Origin: Chitinophaga sp. SYP-B3965
GTDB lineage: Bacteria > Bacteroidota > Bacteroidia > Chitinophagales > Chitinophagaceae
Reading direction: 5' to 3'
DNA length: 64,000 nucleotides
Assembly (NCBI RefSeq): GCF_009647655.1
Contig: NZ_WJFD01000006.1
Coordinates: forward strand, 248,001 to 312,000
The position numbers were made by a program, and so were the translations under genes. Below the pieces are notes generated by a model. That model was not told where the DNA came from and ran no database searches. It saw only the letters and a list, made by a program, of their open reading frames with translations. Of the stretch, positions 51,660 through 62,100 are shown one piece after another (positions within the stretch are counted from its first letter, which is position 1; every line of letters begins with the position of its first letter).

Positions 51660-53342
51660 ATGGACAACTATATCATTGCAGATAACTTCTCCCTGCTCGC
51701 AAAACTGATGGATATTCATGGCGATAATTCTTTTAAAGCCAAATCCTTTGCCAATGCAGCTTTCCAGATAGAAAAGCTGACCGTTCCCCTGGCAGAAACT
51801 CCGCATGACGCCATTTTTAAGATCAAGGGGATCGGTGAATCCACTGGTAAAAGTGTGATTGAAATGCTCCAGACCGGAAGGTTCGGGGTACTGGAAGACT
51901 ACCTGCAAAAAACACCGGCAGGTATCCTGGAAATGATGAAGATCAAGGGTCTTGGACCTAAAAAGATCGCCACTATCTGGAAAGAGCTGGAAATAGAAAG
52001 CTTAGGGGAATTACTCTACGCCTGCAATGAAAACCGCCTCCTCCTGTTCAAAGGGTTTGGACAGAAAACACAGGATAGCATCAAGCAAAGCATTGAATTC
52101 TTTTTGTCTAACCGTGAGCGTTACCTCTATGCGGAAGTTGAAGCTTTTGCCGGTGAAATGGAAGGCATGTTGCAACAAATATTTGCTCCTGCACAAGTGT
52201 CCATTTCAGGCAATTTCCGCCGCCAGCAGCCCATCATTGACGAATTGGAGCTGGTGATAGCAGTGGCTATAGATCAGGTGGCAGAAAAGCTTAAAACAGT
52301 GGAAGGCTTCACGCGGCTGGATAATACAGATGATGCCATCATCGTACAATACAAAGAACACATCAAACTAAAGATATACGGCGTAGAACCAGCGCATTTT
52401 GCGACCAAACTTTTTGTTACCACCGGTACAGAAAGTTTCCTGGACCAGTTCTTTGCTCATGCAGGCCCGGCATCAGGCGGAGACGCGCTTACAGAAGAAG
52501 CTATCTTTGAGAAAGCCGGTCTTTCTTACATCCATCCCTGCCTTCGCGAAGGGAATGAAATAATAGCGCTGGCCGCGGGTAATGCTTTACCCAAACTGAT
52601 AGAAACTACTGATATTAAAGGCATTATTCACTCTCACAGCCAATGGAGTGATGGTCTGCAAAGCCTGGAAGAAATGGCCAAAGCTGCCAGGGACCAGGGT
52701 TTTGAGTATCTCGTGATCAGTGATCACTCCCGCTCTGCTTTTTATGCAAACGGCCTGCATACCGAGAGGATCGTTGCCCAGCATCAACAGATAGATCAAT
52801 TAAACAGCCAGCTGGCACCCTTTAAGATCTTCAAAAGTATTGAAGCGGACATCCTCAATGACGGCAACCTGGATTATCCTGATGAGATCCTCGCCAGTTT
52901 TGATCTTGTGATCGCCTCTGTGCATTCCAATCTTAAAATGACGGAAGAGAAAGCCATGGCACGTGTGCTGAAAGCCATCTCTAATCCATATACCACCATC
53001 CTGGGGCATATGACGGGCAGGCTGCTGCTGAGCAGAAATGGTTATCCGCTCAATCATGAGGAGATCATTGATGCCTGCGTCGCCAATAATGTGGTGATAG
53101 AATTAAATGCACATCCCCGCCGGTTGGATATAGACTGGACCTTTATCCCTTCTGCGATTAAAAAAGGGGCGTTACTTTCTATTGACCCGGATGCCCATAC
53201 CATCAGCGGATATCATGATATTAAATACGGTACGCTGGCTGCGCAAAAAGGAGGATTGACGAAAGAAAAGAACCTGAGCAGTTTTACACTGCAAGAATTC
53301 GAATCTTTCCTTGCGCAACGTAAACAACAAAAAGGGATCTGA
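51660..53342 (+). CDS. PolX-type protein with PHP domain (DNA polymerase/3'-5' exonuclease family)
   Basis: A 560-residue protein. Residues 1-150 hold helix-hairpin-helix motifs (KIKGIGESTGKSVIEML, KIKGLGPKKIATIW, FKGFGQKTQDSI), 150-310 a Pol X nucleotidyltransferase fold, and 315-560 a PHP phosphoesterase domain (IIHSHSQWSDG, VISDHSRSAF, EADIL, ASVHSN, LGHMTGRLL, AHPRRLDID, SIDPDAH). The PHP metal ligands look complete. In the polymerase domain, where Pol X has Gly-Asp-x-Asp, the sequence reads DELEL (E195, E197), so polymerization is doubtful. Likely a DNA repair nuclease. prsW starts in its stop codon. Confidence 0.85.
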   Translation: MDNYIIADNFSLLAKLMDIHGDNSFKAKSFANAAFQIEKLTVPLAETPHDAIFKIKGIGESTGKSVIEMLQTGRFGVLEDYLQKTPAGILEMMKIKGLGPKKIATIWKELEIESLGELLYACNENRLLLFKGFGQKTQDSIKQSIEFFLSNRERYLYAEVEAFAGEMEGMLQQIFAPAQVSISGNFRRQQPIIDELELVIAVAIDQVAEKLKTVEGFTRLDNTDDAIIVQYKEHIKLKIYGVEPAHFATKLFVTTGTESFLDQFFAHAGPASGGDALTEEAIFEKAGLSYIHPCLREGNEIIALAAGNALPKLIETTDIKGIIHSHSQWSDGLQSLEEMAKAARDQGFEYLVISDHSRSAFYANGLHTERIVAQHQQIDQLNSQLAPFKIFKSIEADILNDGNLDYPDEILASFDLVIASVHSNLKMTEEKAMARVLKAISNPYTTILGHMTGRLLLSRNGYPLNHEEIIDACVANNVVIELNAHPRRLDIDWTFIPSAIKKGALLSIDPDAHTISGYHDIKYGTLAAQKGGLTKEKNLSSFTLQEFESFLAQRKQQKGI

Positions 53343-54034
53343 TGATCTTACAGATACTGGCTATAGCCATAGCGCCCGGCGTTGCTATTTCCCTGCTCAT
53401 TTACATGCTGGATAGCCGTAACCGTGAGCCGGTCAGACTGTTGATCCGTGCCTTCCTGCTAGGTGTACTGAGTGTATCTTTTCCATTGGCTATTCAAATG
53501 TTTGCCGCTTCCCGTGGCTGGAGTGCTTCCATGCCGGGACTGCTCAATACTGCCATTTATGCATTTGGTGTGGTAGGCCTGAGTGAAGAATTGGGTAAAT
53601 TCCTGGTGCTCCGTTTCTATGCTTATCCCAAAGCTGAATTTGATGAACCTTTTGACGGGATCGTTTATTCTGTGATGATAGGAATGGGATTTGCCACAGC
53701 AGAAAATATCACTTATGTAGCGCAGTATGGTATCGGGACCGGGCTGGCGCGCATGTTTATTTCTGTACCTGCGCATGCTGCTTTTGCAGTTTTAATGGGG
53801 TATTACACCGGGCTGGCTAAGTTCATCCCATTACACAGGGGTACATTATTGATGACAGGTCTCTTCTGGGCAGTGCTATTCCATGGCGCCTATGATTTCT
53901 TTCTCTTTATAGGGGACAGTGTTTACCTGATGCTGGCTTCCCTCCTCTGCTTCTATATTGCAGTGCGTTTATCTATCCGGGCCATAAAACATCAAAGGGA
54001 AATATCCCGGCGCTGGAATAAGGAGGAACCTTAA
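53342..54034 (+). CDS. PrsW family intramembrane metalloprotease
   Basis: A 230-residue protein with about seven membrane helices. The family motifs are GLSEELGKFLVLRFY (Glu-Glu), FATAENITYV, PAHAAFAVLMGYYTGLAKF and LFWAVLFHGAYDFFLF, giving the Glu/His metal site. PrsW proteins cleave anti-sigma factors or other membrane proteins. Its ATG overlaps the PolX stop by one base (TGATG), so it is translationally coupled to PolX. Confidence 0.85.
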   Translation: MILQILAIAIAPGVAISLLIYMLDSRNREPVRLLIRAFLLGVLSVSFPLAIQMFAASRGWSASMPGLLNTAIYAFGVVGLSEELGKFLVLRFYAYPKAEFDEPFDGIVYSVMIGMGFATAENITYVAQYGIGTGLARMFISVPAHAAFAVLMGYYTGLAKFIPLHRGTLLMTGLFWAVLFHGAYDFFLFIGDSVYLMLASLLCFYIAVRLSIRAIKHQREISRRWNKEEP

Positions 54035-54243
54035 TTCTCTTCTGTTACATAACCTCTTGTTAACCAAAGGTACAGGCCGTATCCTATGTAGGGGAGGAAA
54101 AATACGAGGATCAGCCATTTCAGGTGATAAGGACGCGGATTGTCTGACTGCTTAAAGGTATGCTGTACACAAAACCTCACTACCAGCCAAATATGGAGCA
54201 TGGCAAATAACGTAATTAAGCCTTCTGTCATTAATAAATCCAT
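54031..54243 (-). CDS. Small two-helix membrane protein
   Basis: A 70-residue protein with two hydrophobic helices (TEGLITLFAMLHIWLVVRFC and LKWLILVFFLPYIGYGLYLWL), the second resembling the N-terminal region of phospholipase D-nuclease-like (PLDc_N) membrane proteins. It overlaps the prsW stop by 4 bp on the other strand. No function is known. Confidence 0.55.
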   Translation of the reverse strand: MDLLMTEGLITLFAMLHIWLVVRFCVQHTFKQSDNPRPYHLKWLILVFFLPYIGYGLYLWLTRGYVTEEN

Positions 54244-54311
54244 CCAATAATGCTTTACTGAAATTTACGAAATTTCCGTATAAGTTGATACTGAACCCTT
54301 CTTTTATAAGC

Positions 54312-54370
54312 AAAAAAAGAGCCCGACTTGACAATCAGGCCCATCCTCCAAATTAACTAGTAATGCAAAG
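54312..54370. repeat. Stem-loop repeat element, copy A (decayed)
   Basis: A-run, GAGCCCGA, then TTGACAATCAGGC and CTCCAAATTAACTAG, which aligns to copies B and C. The 3' arm reads CAGGCCC instead of CAGGCTC, so the hairpin is weakened. Confidence 0.55.
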
Positions 54371-54499
54371 TGGATAAAAGAGTTATATATCAGGGAGATA
54401 GTGATTAATTTTTCGCACAAAGGCCATCATTCACGCTTTAAATCTACAAAAAAATATTTACTATGTTAGGAATACTACTATTTTTTAGCATATAAAACG

Positions 54500-54528
54500 A
54501 AAAAGCCCGGGGTTTACCCGAGCTTTTT
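54500..54528. terminator. Terminator-like hairpin inside the gene-free region
   Basis: AAAAAGC (54500-54506) pairs with GCTTTTT (54522-54528) and an inner CGGGG/CCCG pairing extends it. It lies 4 bases after a possible ten-codon frame. Confidence 0.65.
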
Positions 54529-54561
54529 ATATATGTAATGTCATTGTATTTATCCTTCATA

Positions 54562-54619
54562 GAAAGAGCCCGATTCGACCATCAGGCTCGTTTTTCTCCA
54601 ATTTAGCTTAAGACAAAAA
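54562..54619. repeat. Stem-loop repeat element, copy B
   Basis: GAGCCCGA (54566-54573) and TCAGGCTC flank a variable loop, followed by a T-run and CTCCAATTTAGCTTAAGAC. The part after the hairpin is identical to copy C. Confidence 0.65.
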
Positions 54620-54683
54620 TCCCTTATTCCCTAATTAAAATCAATATGTTGCGTTCACTGTAAGTTGGATGTCTACTAAAAAA

Positions 54684-54744
54684 AAGAAGAGCCCGACACG
54701 AACATCAGGCTCGGTTTTTTCTCCAATTTAGCTTAAGACAAAAA
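54684..54744. repeat. Stem-loop repeat element, copy C
   Basis: The same stem arms as copy B, loop CACGAACA, T-run, then CTCCAATTTAGCTTAAGAC. The hairpin starts 123 bases after that of copy B. Confidence 0.65.
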
Positions 54745-55124
54745 GTTGTGTAAGCGCCTTATGGGCCTACTAAATATCTTACAGTGGTGTATTCTCAATG
54801 TGTTTAAAAAGAACTTATTGATTGGCAAGGTGCTTCTCAAATTCGTTTAACCAAATCTATATGAAAAAAACGAAGAAACAAACAATTCTATGTTAGGATA
54901 ACTAACTGTTAACTAAAATAAATAGCTGTACGTCTCAAACCTTTTATGGTTCCTGCTTCCAGGCACTTTATCTGTTAATGATTGTCCCTTTCCTTTCAAA
55001 GATCGTACATCAAATTCATACTAACCTGCACCTCCAAACTTAACACAAATCCTATAAAAATGTTCAACACTTTTTGAAGAATTATCCCTTAGTATATGCT
55101 TGAAGGTGGTATATACGTATAAAA

Positions 55125-55156
55125 GAAATATCCGGATTTATTATTCCGGATATTTC
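55125..55156. terminator. Terminator of the adhesin-porP operon
   Basis: GAAATATCCGGA (55125-55136) pairs perfectly with TCCGGATATTTC (55145-55156), loop of eight bases. It lies 29 bases past the porP stop on the minus strand. Confidence 0.75.
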
Positions 55157-55184
55157 TTTCTATAATATGTTATTTATTGATAAT

Positions 55185-56096
55185 CTAAAATAAACGTGGG
55201 GTGAGGGTTTTCCCTTTCTTAAATGCAAAACGGTAATTCAGCATCAGGTCATGAGAGCCTGATTGCATTCCTTTGAGGTGTGTAGCGGATGCAAAATCAT
55301 AAGAATATCCCAGCATAAAATTCTTTGTGATCTGGATCTGTATCATAGCACTGGCTGTTTTTTCCGTACGCCATGTAGCGCCAGCCCAAACAATATCCTT
55401 GATGAGGAATGCTGCACTGAGATCCAGTTGCAGGCCCGCTCCCGTTACCTGTCTTAATAACAGGCCCGGCCTGAATTTGATCTCCTTGCTCACATCTTTT
55501 ATAATACCTGCCTGCAGATAGAAATGTCTTTTAAATTCTACTTTGTTGGCAGCGCTTCCCAGGTTAAAACTTTTAAAGACCGGCGCTCCTATCCCAACAA
55601 AAAACTTCTCGGAGAACAACGTCATACCGAAGCCTACATCAGATTTCCAGTATTTCTGGTTAGTCGCAAATACAGGGTCATCTGTTCCCAGATGCGTATT
55701 GTCGTCGGAAAACTGTTCCATTCCTCCATTTAATCCCAGCGCCAGGAAAAGCTTTTCATTCATCTTCACTTTCTGGGAAATATTGAAACGAAAACCTGTC
55801 TGTGAATAAATGGTGATCTGATCTTTCATCGCCATAAAACCAATACTTGTACCTGTGGCATTGATCGGCGTATAAAAAGAAAAGGCAGCGGTTTTTGGTG
55901 CACCTTCCATTCCTACCCACTGATTACGGGCAACAACGGTTGCGCTGCTAAATTCGTCCATGGACGGATATGCGGGGTTTACAACCATACCGTTGAAAAG
56001 GTATTGCGCAAATACTGGTTGCTGCTGAGCAACTACCTGTTGCGTGCAACTACAGATCATCCCGACTACGAACAGCTTTCTGAGGCTCTTTTTCAT
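55185..56096 (-). CDS. PorP/SprF family type IX secretion system membrane protein
   Basis: A 303-residue outer membrane protein with signal peptide (MKKSLRKLFVVGMICSCTQQVVAQ). QQPVFAQYLFNGMVVNPAYPSMDEFSSATVVARNQWVGMEGAPKTAAFSFYTP is the typical PorP/SprF start, and the C-terminal MLGYSYDFASATHL and SHDLMLNYRF strands end the barrel. SprF-like proteins are needed for secretion or anchoring of adhesins with type B sorting domains. It follows the giant adhesin by only 10 bp, forming a cargo-partner operon. Confidence 0.92.
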   Translation of the reverse strand: MKKSLRKLFVVGMICSCTQQVVAQQQPVFAQYLFNGMVVNPAYPSMDEFSSATVVARNQWVGMEGAPKTAAFSFYTPINATGTSIGFMAMKDQITIYSQTGFRFNISQKVKMNEKLFLALGLNGGMEQFSDDNTHLGTDDPVFATNQKYWKSDVGFGMTLFSEKFFVGIGAPVFKSFNLGSAANKVEFKRHFYLQAGIIKDVSKEIKFRPGLLLRQVTGAGLQLDLSAAFLIKDIVWAGATWRTEKTASAMIQIQITKNFMLGYSYDFASATHLKGMQSGSHDLMLNYRFAFKKGKTLTPRLF

Positions 56097-56106
56097 AGTA
56101 ATAAGT

Positions 56107-59100
56107 TTATCGTTTCAATACTATATATCCCGTGTGGCGTGTCATATTTCCATTGCTGTCCCACACATGCAGAACAAAGAAATAGGAACCATCCGGCAGA
56201 TTACTTCCGGAACCACCACCAGTATTAGCGCGACCGCTGAAATTGTTTGACTGGTTATTGTAATTACTTGTTTTATAAACTGTTCCACCCCAGCGGTTCA
56301 CGATCACAATCTCATTCTGTGTATATTTATCCAGGTTCTCAATGAAGAGCACATCATTCTTACCATCACCATTTGGCGATAAGCCCTTATTCACTTTGAT
56401 CTCTGTCTCAATCGGCTGATCATCATTTTGTATGATGCCTATAGCTGTAAGCGGGTTCACCACCACAGCGGCATTCTGTAAAGAAGCCACTGTAGCTGTG
56501 GTTAACCGGATAGCGAAGAGCTGGTCTATTTCAGCATCCACATCTCCGATCACTGGTACCACGATCTCTGCTTCCAACTGCATAGGTGCAATGGCCAGGC
56601 TGGTGATATGTGGCTGGAAGTCCTCTCCTGCTCTTGCCCTCATTGGATCTTTGTCCGCTCCTGCTCCTTCAAATGCATCTGCAAACAGGTAATTCAGGTT
56701 AACTACGCGGCTGCTCATACGATTCAGTTTCACGGTGAAGCCTAATGGTGTAATAGCTGAATTGCCTTCTTTTACCCTGGCAGTATCTACCTTGAATGAG
56801 ATCTCTAATGCATCGTTATCTGTGACTGTTGTAACACTTGTAGCACTGGAGCCAATGGCATATGGCTGGCCTCCACCTGCAAATGGCTGGATGGCGAGGT
56901 TTACGAACCCATTGTCATCATTCACATCATTATCCACCAGGACAACATTAGCTGTTGCTTCTTTCTGGTTCGCTGGAATTGTAATGGTAAATGTTGCGCT
57001 GGTAGTTACCGTTCTGAAAGCATCATGCTGCAGGCTGATCGTTACCGGCATATCTACCGGTGTATTTTTCGATGCGCGTACTGTTACTGGTATCGTAGTA
57101 CCTTCTGTTACACTTGCCGATGCAAATACCTCCACCGTCATCTTATCATTATCATACAGATCCACAGAGACTTGTTGTTGCGTTGCGAGCGGAAGTCCGG
57201 CGCTGGCCCCTGTTAATTGAATTGTGATGGTTTCTATACTTTCCTGATCTGTATCATCTATCGGTACGATGCTGATGATCGCTTCATGATCACCCGCAGG
57301 GATGGTTACCGTACCGGATAATGTGTTATAATCAACACCAGCTGTGGCAGTACCAGCTACCGTGTAGGTAACGGTTACAGGAACAGTAGCGGTAAATTGT
57401 GCATCTGCAAAACGTACCCTTACGCTGCCGTTTTCGTTCGGCTCAGCGGCATGGTGTATTTTCTCTATTAAGATCTTACGGCCTTCTGCGGTGTTTTCAT
57501 TATCCAGGATCAACATACCGGCGCCACCTGAGTTGTCAACACTTGCAGCTATGGTATTGCCGAAATGAACGAAGCTGGCAGACTGTAATGTCAATTGCAG
57601 CGCTTCATCTCCTTCAATGATCTGATCATCTTTTACATTAACCAGAACAGCGACACTGTTATCACCTGCTTTGATGATAGTTACACCGGAAAGTGGTATG
57701 TAATCATCATTGGACACTGCGGTTCCTGTTACGGTATAATTCACCGTAATATCTGCAGGAGCATTAGCGGCACCAGGCAGTTTGATCGTGAATACACCTT
57801 GTGTGGAAGGTTCAGCTGCATCGGTTGTTTTAACCGCTGTTACCGTAACAGCGGGAGCACCTGATCCGGGAATATTAACTGTACCACCTGGCAATACTGT
57901 AAAGCCTGTAGCAGTACCTGTCAGTTTTAATTGTTCATCAGGTTCGTCTGTATTATCTGCAATTGCTTCCAGTATCACCGTCACCGTATTCATATCCTTT
58001 GGCAGGATCACTGTATTTGGTGTAAGGGTGAAATCAGCGGCAGCAGCAGAGAATCCGCCATCCGCATTCACGGTGATAGCTATATCCGTGGAAGAAGTAA
58101 TACCAGATTGTAATGCAAAGGTTACTTTGCTGGTATTGCCTTCATGCAGGATAGTTGAATCTATTGTGATCTGGATCTGCCTGTTTGCCAGGGTAAGACC
58201 GGTAACATCTGTGATATCTATATTAGTACCTGCGAAAGTAAATCCTGCAGGAACAACGCCATCTACCTTCACTACTTCCGTTGGTTCAATGATACCATCC
58301 ACCACGGCAGAGATATCAAAATTAGCACTGACATTGCTATTGGCCGGGATAGTAATACTTACCGGGATCTGTGTATGATCTGTATCGGCAGCTGTAGAGG
58401 AAGCGGCTGTTTTAGCCAGTTGTACTACAATCGGCGTAGTGGATACAACATTATTAGGAAGGCTTACATGGAAATGCCCTGTAGTACCTTCTGAAATGCT
58501 GCCGCCATTCGGATTCAGTGTTATCACTGTATTCAAAGGATCCCTGTGTGTAGAATCCTGGATCTGTATTGTTGTACCACTCACTCCATATCCTAATGCA
58601 GAACCTTCCAGCACGAGGTCTTCATTACCTTCCAGGATCAGATCCAGCGGAGCTGTAACGGTGAAGGTTGTTTCATGCTGACCATTAGCAATTGTTACGA
58701 ATGCGGGTAAAACACTGTGATCTGCGTTACCTGCAGAGGAAATGCCTTTGGTGATGTTCACCTGGATATCGCTACCAGCAGTAAGTACACCAGGGAGGCT
58801 GACTGTTATAGTTGCCACATCCAGCGCTTCTGTGATAGCTGTAGTGTTACTGCTGAAGGTGATCGTTCCGCTGTGACTTTGATCCAGTACATCTAATAAT
58901 ACATCCTGGTTGAAGGTAAAGCCTCCAATGGCAGATGGGATCAAATGCAGCTTCTCTACTGTTTCTATGACACCATCTGTATTCGGTTGTATCGTTAAGG
59001 TGATATCGTTGCCACCGGCTGGTATGATCACTTTATCAGGGATGCCACCATTGAGGTCACCTGCTATGACGGCAGGGGTGTTTGTTCCCTGTGCCAGGTT

Positions 59101-62100
59101 AATTTCTATTGCTTCTGTAGTAGTGGTACCTAATGGCAGACTGAAGGTGATCGTTGTGCTATTACCTTCTGTTACTGTGGTAGCGCCTGTGATCGTGATC
59201 AGTTTATTCAAAGTCACATCTGTGACAGCCACATTAGATGATGTAGTAACTGCTTCACCGAATACGGTAGCATTTGCTTTGATCTCTAATGTTTCATTTG
59301 GTTCTATCAGTTGATCCGTGTTGGCTACAAGGGTGAAGAAGACTTCGTTTCCTCCTGCGGGGATCGTAACTGTCGATGGTAAAGTGTATTCTGTGCCTAG
59401 CAAGGTTACTACAGTGCCTGTACCACTTGTTAAGTTAATGGTAAGTGCTTCGGAAGTAAGAATGGTATTAGGTAAACTTACTCTCACCTGGATGCTTCCG
59501 CCTTCTGCAACAGTGGATGCAGCTGGGGTCAGTGTGATTTGTTTATTGGCAGAAGTGCCTGTGGCATCTGTAATATTTACCGTGGTACCGGTTACAGTTA
59601 AGCCGGTTGTTGTTCCATTGAGGATCAGGGATTCAGTATTCTCAAGGAGCAGATCGCTACTAGCTGTAATATCTACATATCCGCTACTTGCACCGGCAAG
59701 AATGGTAATGCTGCCAAATGCTCCATGATCTGTATTATCAGCCTGTGATGCACCATCTTTTGCAAGCGTTACAATAATATCTGTTGAAGAAGTCGCACTT
59801 AAGGTGGCTGTAATTCTTACAGTACCACCTTCTGCCACACTAGCCATAGAAGCAGACAATGCAATTGATGCGCCAGCCAAGTCATTATCTACAACGTCCA
59901 GTTCTACGTTACTATTAAATGTAAATCCACCAACAGCACTTGGTACCAGTTCCAGTTTCTCTAATACTTCAATAACACCGTCTGTTTTAGCTGGTAAGGT
60001 AAGATCGATGTGATCACCGTTAGGTGGGATCGTTACTTTGGTCGGGAACACACCGGTGAAATCTGCGGGTAAAGCAGTGGAAGTTCCGGCAACCGCCAGA
60101 TCGATATCCAATGCTTCTGCAGTGGTAATACCTAATGGCAAGCTGAAAGTGATCGTTGCACTGCTGCCTTCTGTTACGGTAGTGGCACCAGTGATCGTGA
60201 TCAGCTTGTTCGCAGTCACATCTGTGACAGCGACATTAGATGATGTAGTTACTGCCTCTCCGAATACGGTAGCATTTGCTTTGATCTCTAATGTTTCATT
60301 CGGTTCTATCAGTTGGTCTGTATTCGCAGCAAGGGTGAAGAAGGCCTCGTTTCCTCCTGCGGGGATCGTAACCGTCGATGGCAAAGTGTATTCTGTGCCT
60401 AACAAGGTAGCTACGGTTCCTGTACCACTTGTTAAGCTAATAGTAAGCGCTTCAGAAGTAAGGATGTTAGTGGGTAAACTTACTTTCACCTGGATACTCG
60501 CTCCTTCTGCAACAGTGGATGCAGCTGGGGTTAGTGTGATCTGCTTGTTGGCAGAGATGCCTGTGGCATCTGTAATATTTACTGTTGTGCCGGTTACAGT
60601 TAAGCCGGTTGTTGTTCCATTAAGGATCAGGGATTCTGTATTTTCCAGGAGCAGATCACTGCTGGCAGTGATGTCTACATATCCGCTACTTGCACCGGCA
60701 AGAATGGTAATGCTACCCAATGCTCCATGATCTGTGTTATCAGCCTGTGATGTACCGTCTTTTGCCAGTGTTACAATAATATCTGTTGAAGAGATCACAC
60801 TTAAAGTAGCCGTGATCCTTACAGTACCACCTTCTGCCACACTAGCCGCAGAAGCAGACAATGCAATTGATGCACCAGCCAGGTCATTATCTACAACATC
60901 CAGTTCTACGTTACTATTAAATGTAAATCCACCAACAGCACTTGGTACCAGTTCCAGTTTCTCTAATGCTTCAATAACACCATCTGTTTTAGCTGGTAAG
61001 GTCAGATCGATGTGATCACCGTTAGGTGGGATTGTAACTTTAGTGGGGAACACGCCAGTGAAATCTGCGGGCAAAGCAGTGGAGGTTCCGGCAACAGCCA
61101 GATCAATATCCAATGCTTCCACAGTGGTGGTACCTGATGGTAAAGAGAATGTGATCGTTGCACTGCTGCCTTCTGTTACAGAAACCGCACCAGTGATCGT
61201 GATCAATTTACTCAAGGTCACATCAGTAACAGCTACATTAGATAATGTAGTAACCGCCTCTCCGAATACGGTAGCTGTTGCTTTGATCTCTAATGTTTCG
61301 TTTGGTTCTATCAGTTGATCGGTATTGGCTGCAAGGGTGAAGAAGACTTCGTTTCCTCCTGCAGGGATCGTAACCGTCGATGGTAAAGTGTATTCTGAGC
61401 CTAACAAGGTAACCACAGTTCCTGTGCCACTCGTTAAGTTAATGGTAAGTGCTTCTGAAGTAAGAATGGTATTAGGCAGACTTACTCTCACCTGGATGCT
61501 CGCTCCTTCTGCAACAGTGGATGCAGCTGGGGTCAGCGTGATCTGTTTATTGGCAGAGATACCCGTGGCATCTGTAATATTTACGGTGGTGCTGGCTATA
61601 GTGAAGCCAGTTGCTGTTCCGTTGAGGATCAAGGATTCTGTATTCTCAAGAAGCAGATCACTGCTGGCAGTGATGTCTACATATCCGCTACTTGCACCGG
61701 CAAGAATGGTAATGCTACTCAATGCTCCATGATCTGTGTTATCAGCCTGTGATGTACCATCTTTTGCCAGTGTTACAATAATATCTGTTGAAGAAGTCGC
61801 ACTTAAGGTGGCTGTAATTCTTACTGTCCCACCTTCTGCCACACTAGCCGCAGAAGCAGACAATGCAATTGATGCACCAGCCAGATCATTATCTACAACA
61901 TCCAATTCTACGTTACTATTAAATGTAAATCCACCAACCGCACTTGGCACTAATTCCAATTTCTCTAATGCCTCTATTACACCATCTGTTTTAGCTGGTA
62001 AAATCAGATCGATGTGATCACCGTTAGGCGGAATCGTCACTTTGGTCGGGAACACACCGGTGAAATCTGCGGGTAAAGCTGTGGAGGTTCCGGCAACAGC

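Larger units (their letters stand above)
54244..55184. other. 941-base gene-free region with repeated stem-loops
   Basis: No credible coding sequence of more than about 15 codons was found on either strand. It is AT-rich and holds three copies (one decayed) of a GAGCCCGA...TCAGGCTC stem-loop element, a separate terminator-like hairpin and, at the right end, the terminator of the porP gene. The stretch from about 54750 to 55120 shows nothing further that I can identify. Confidence 0.6.
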
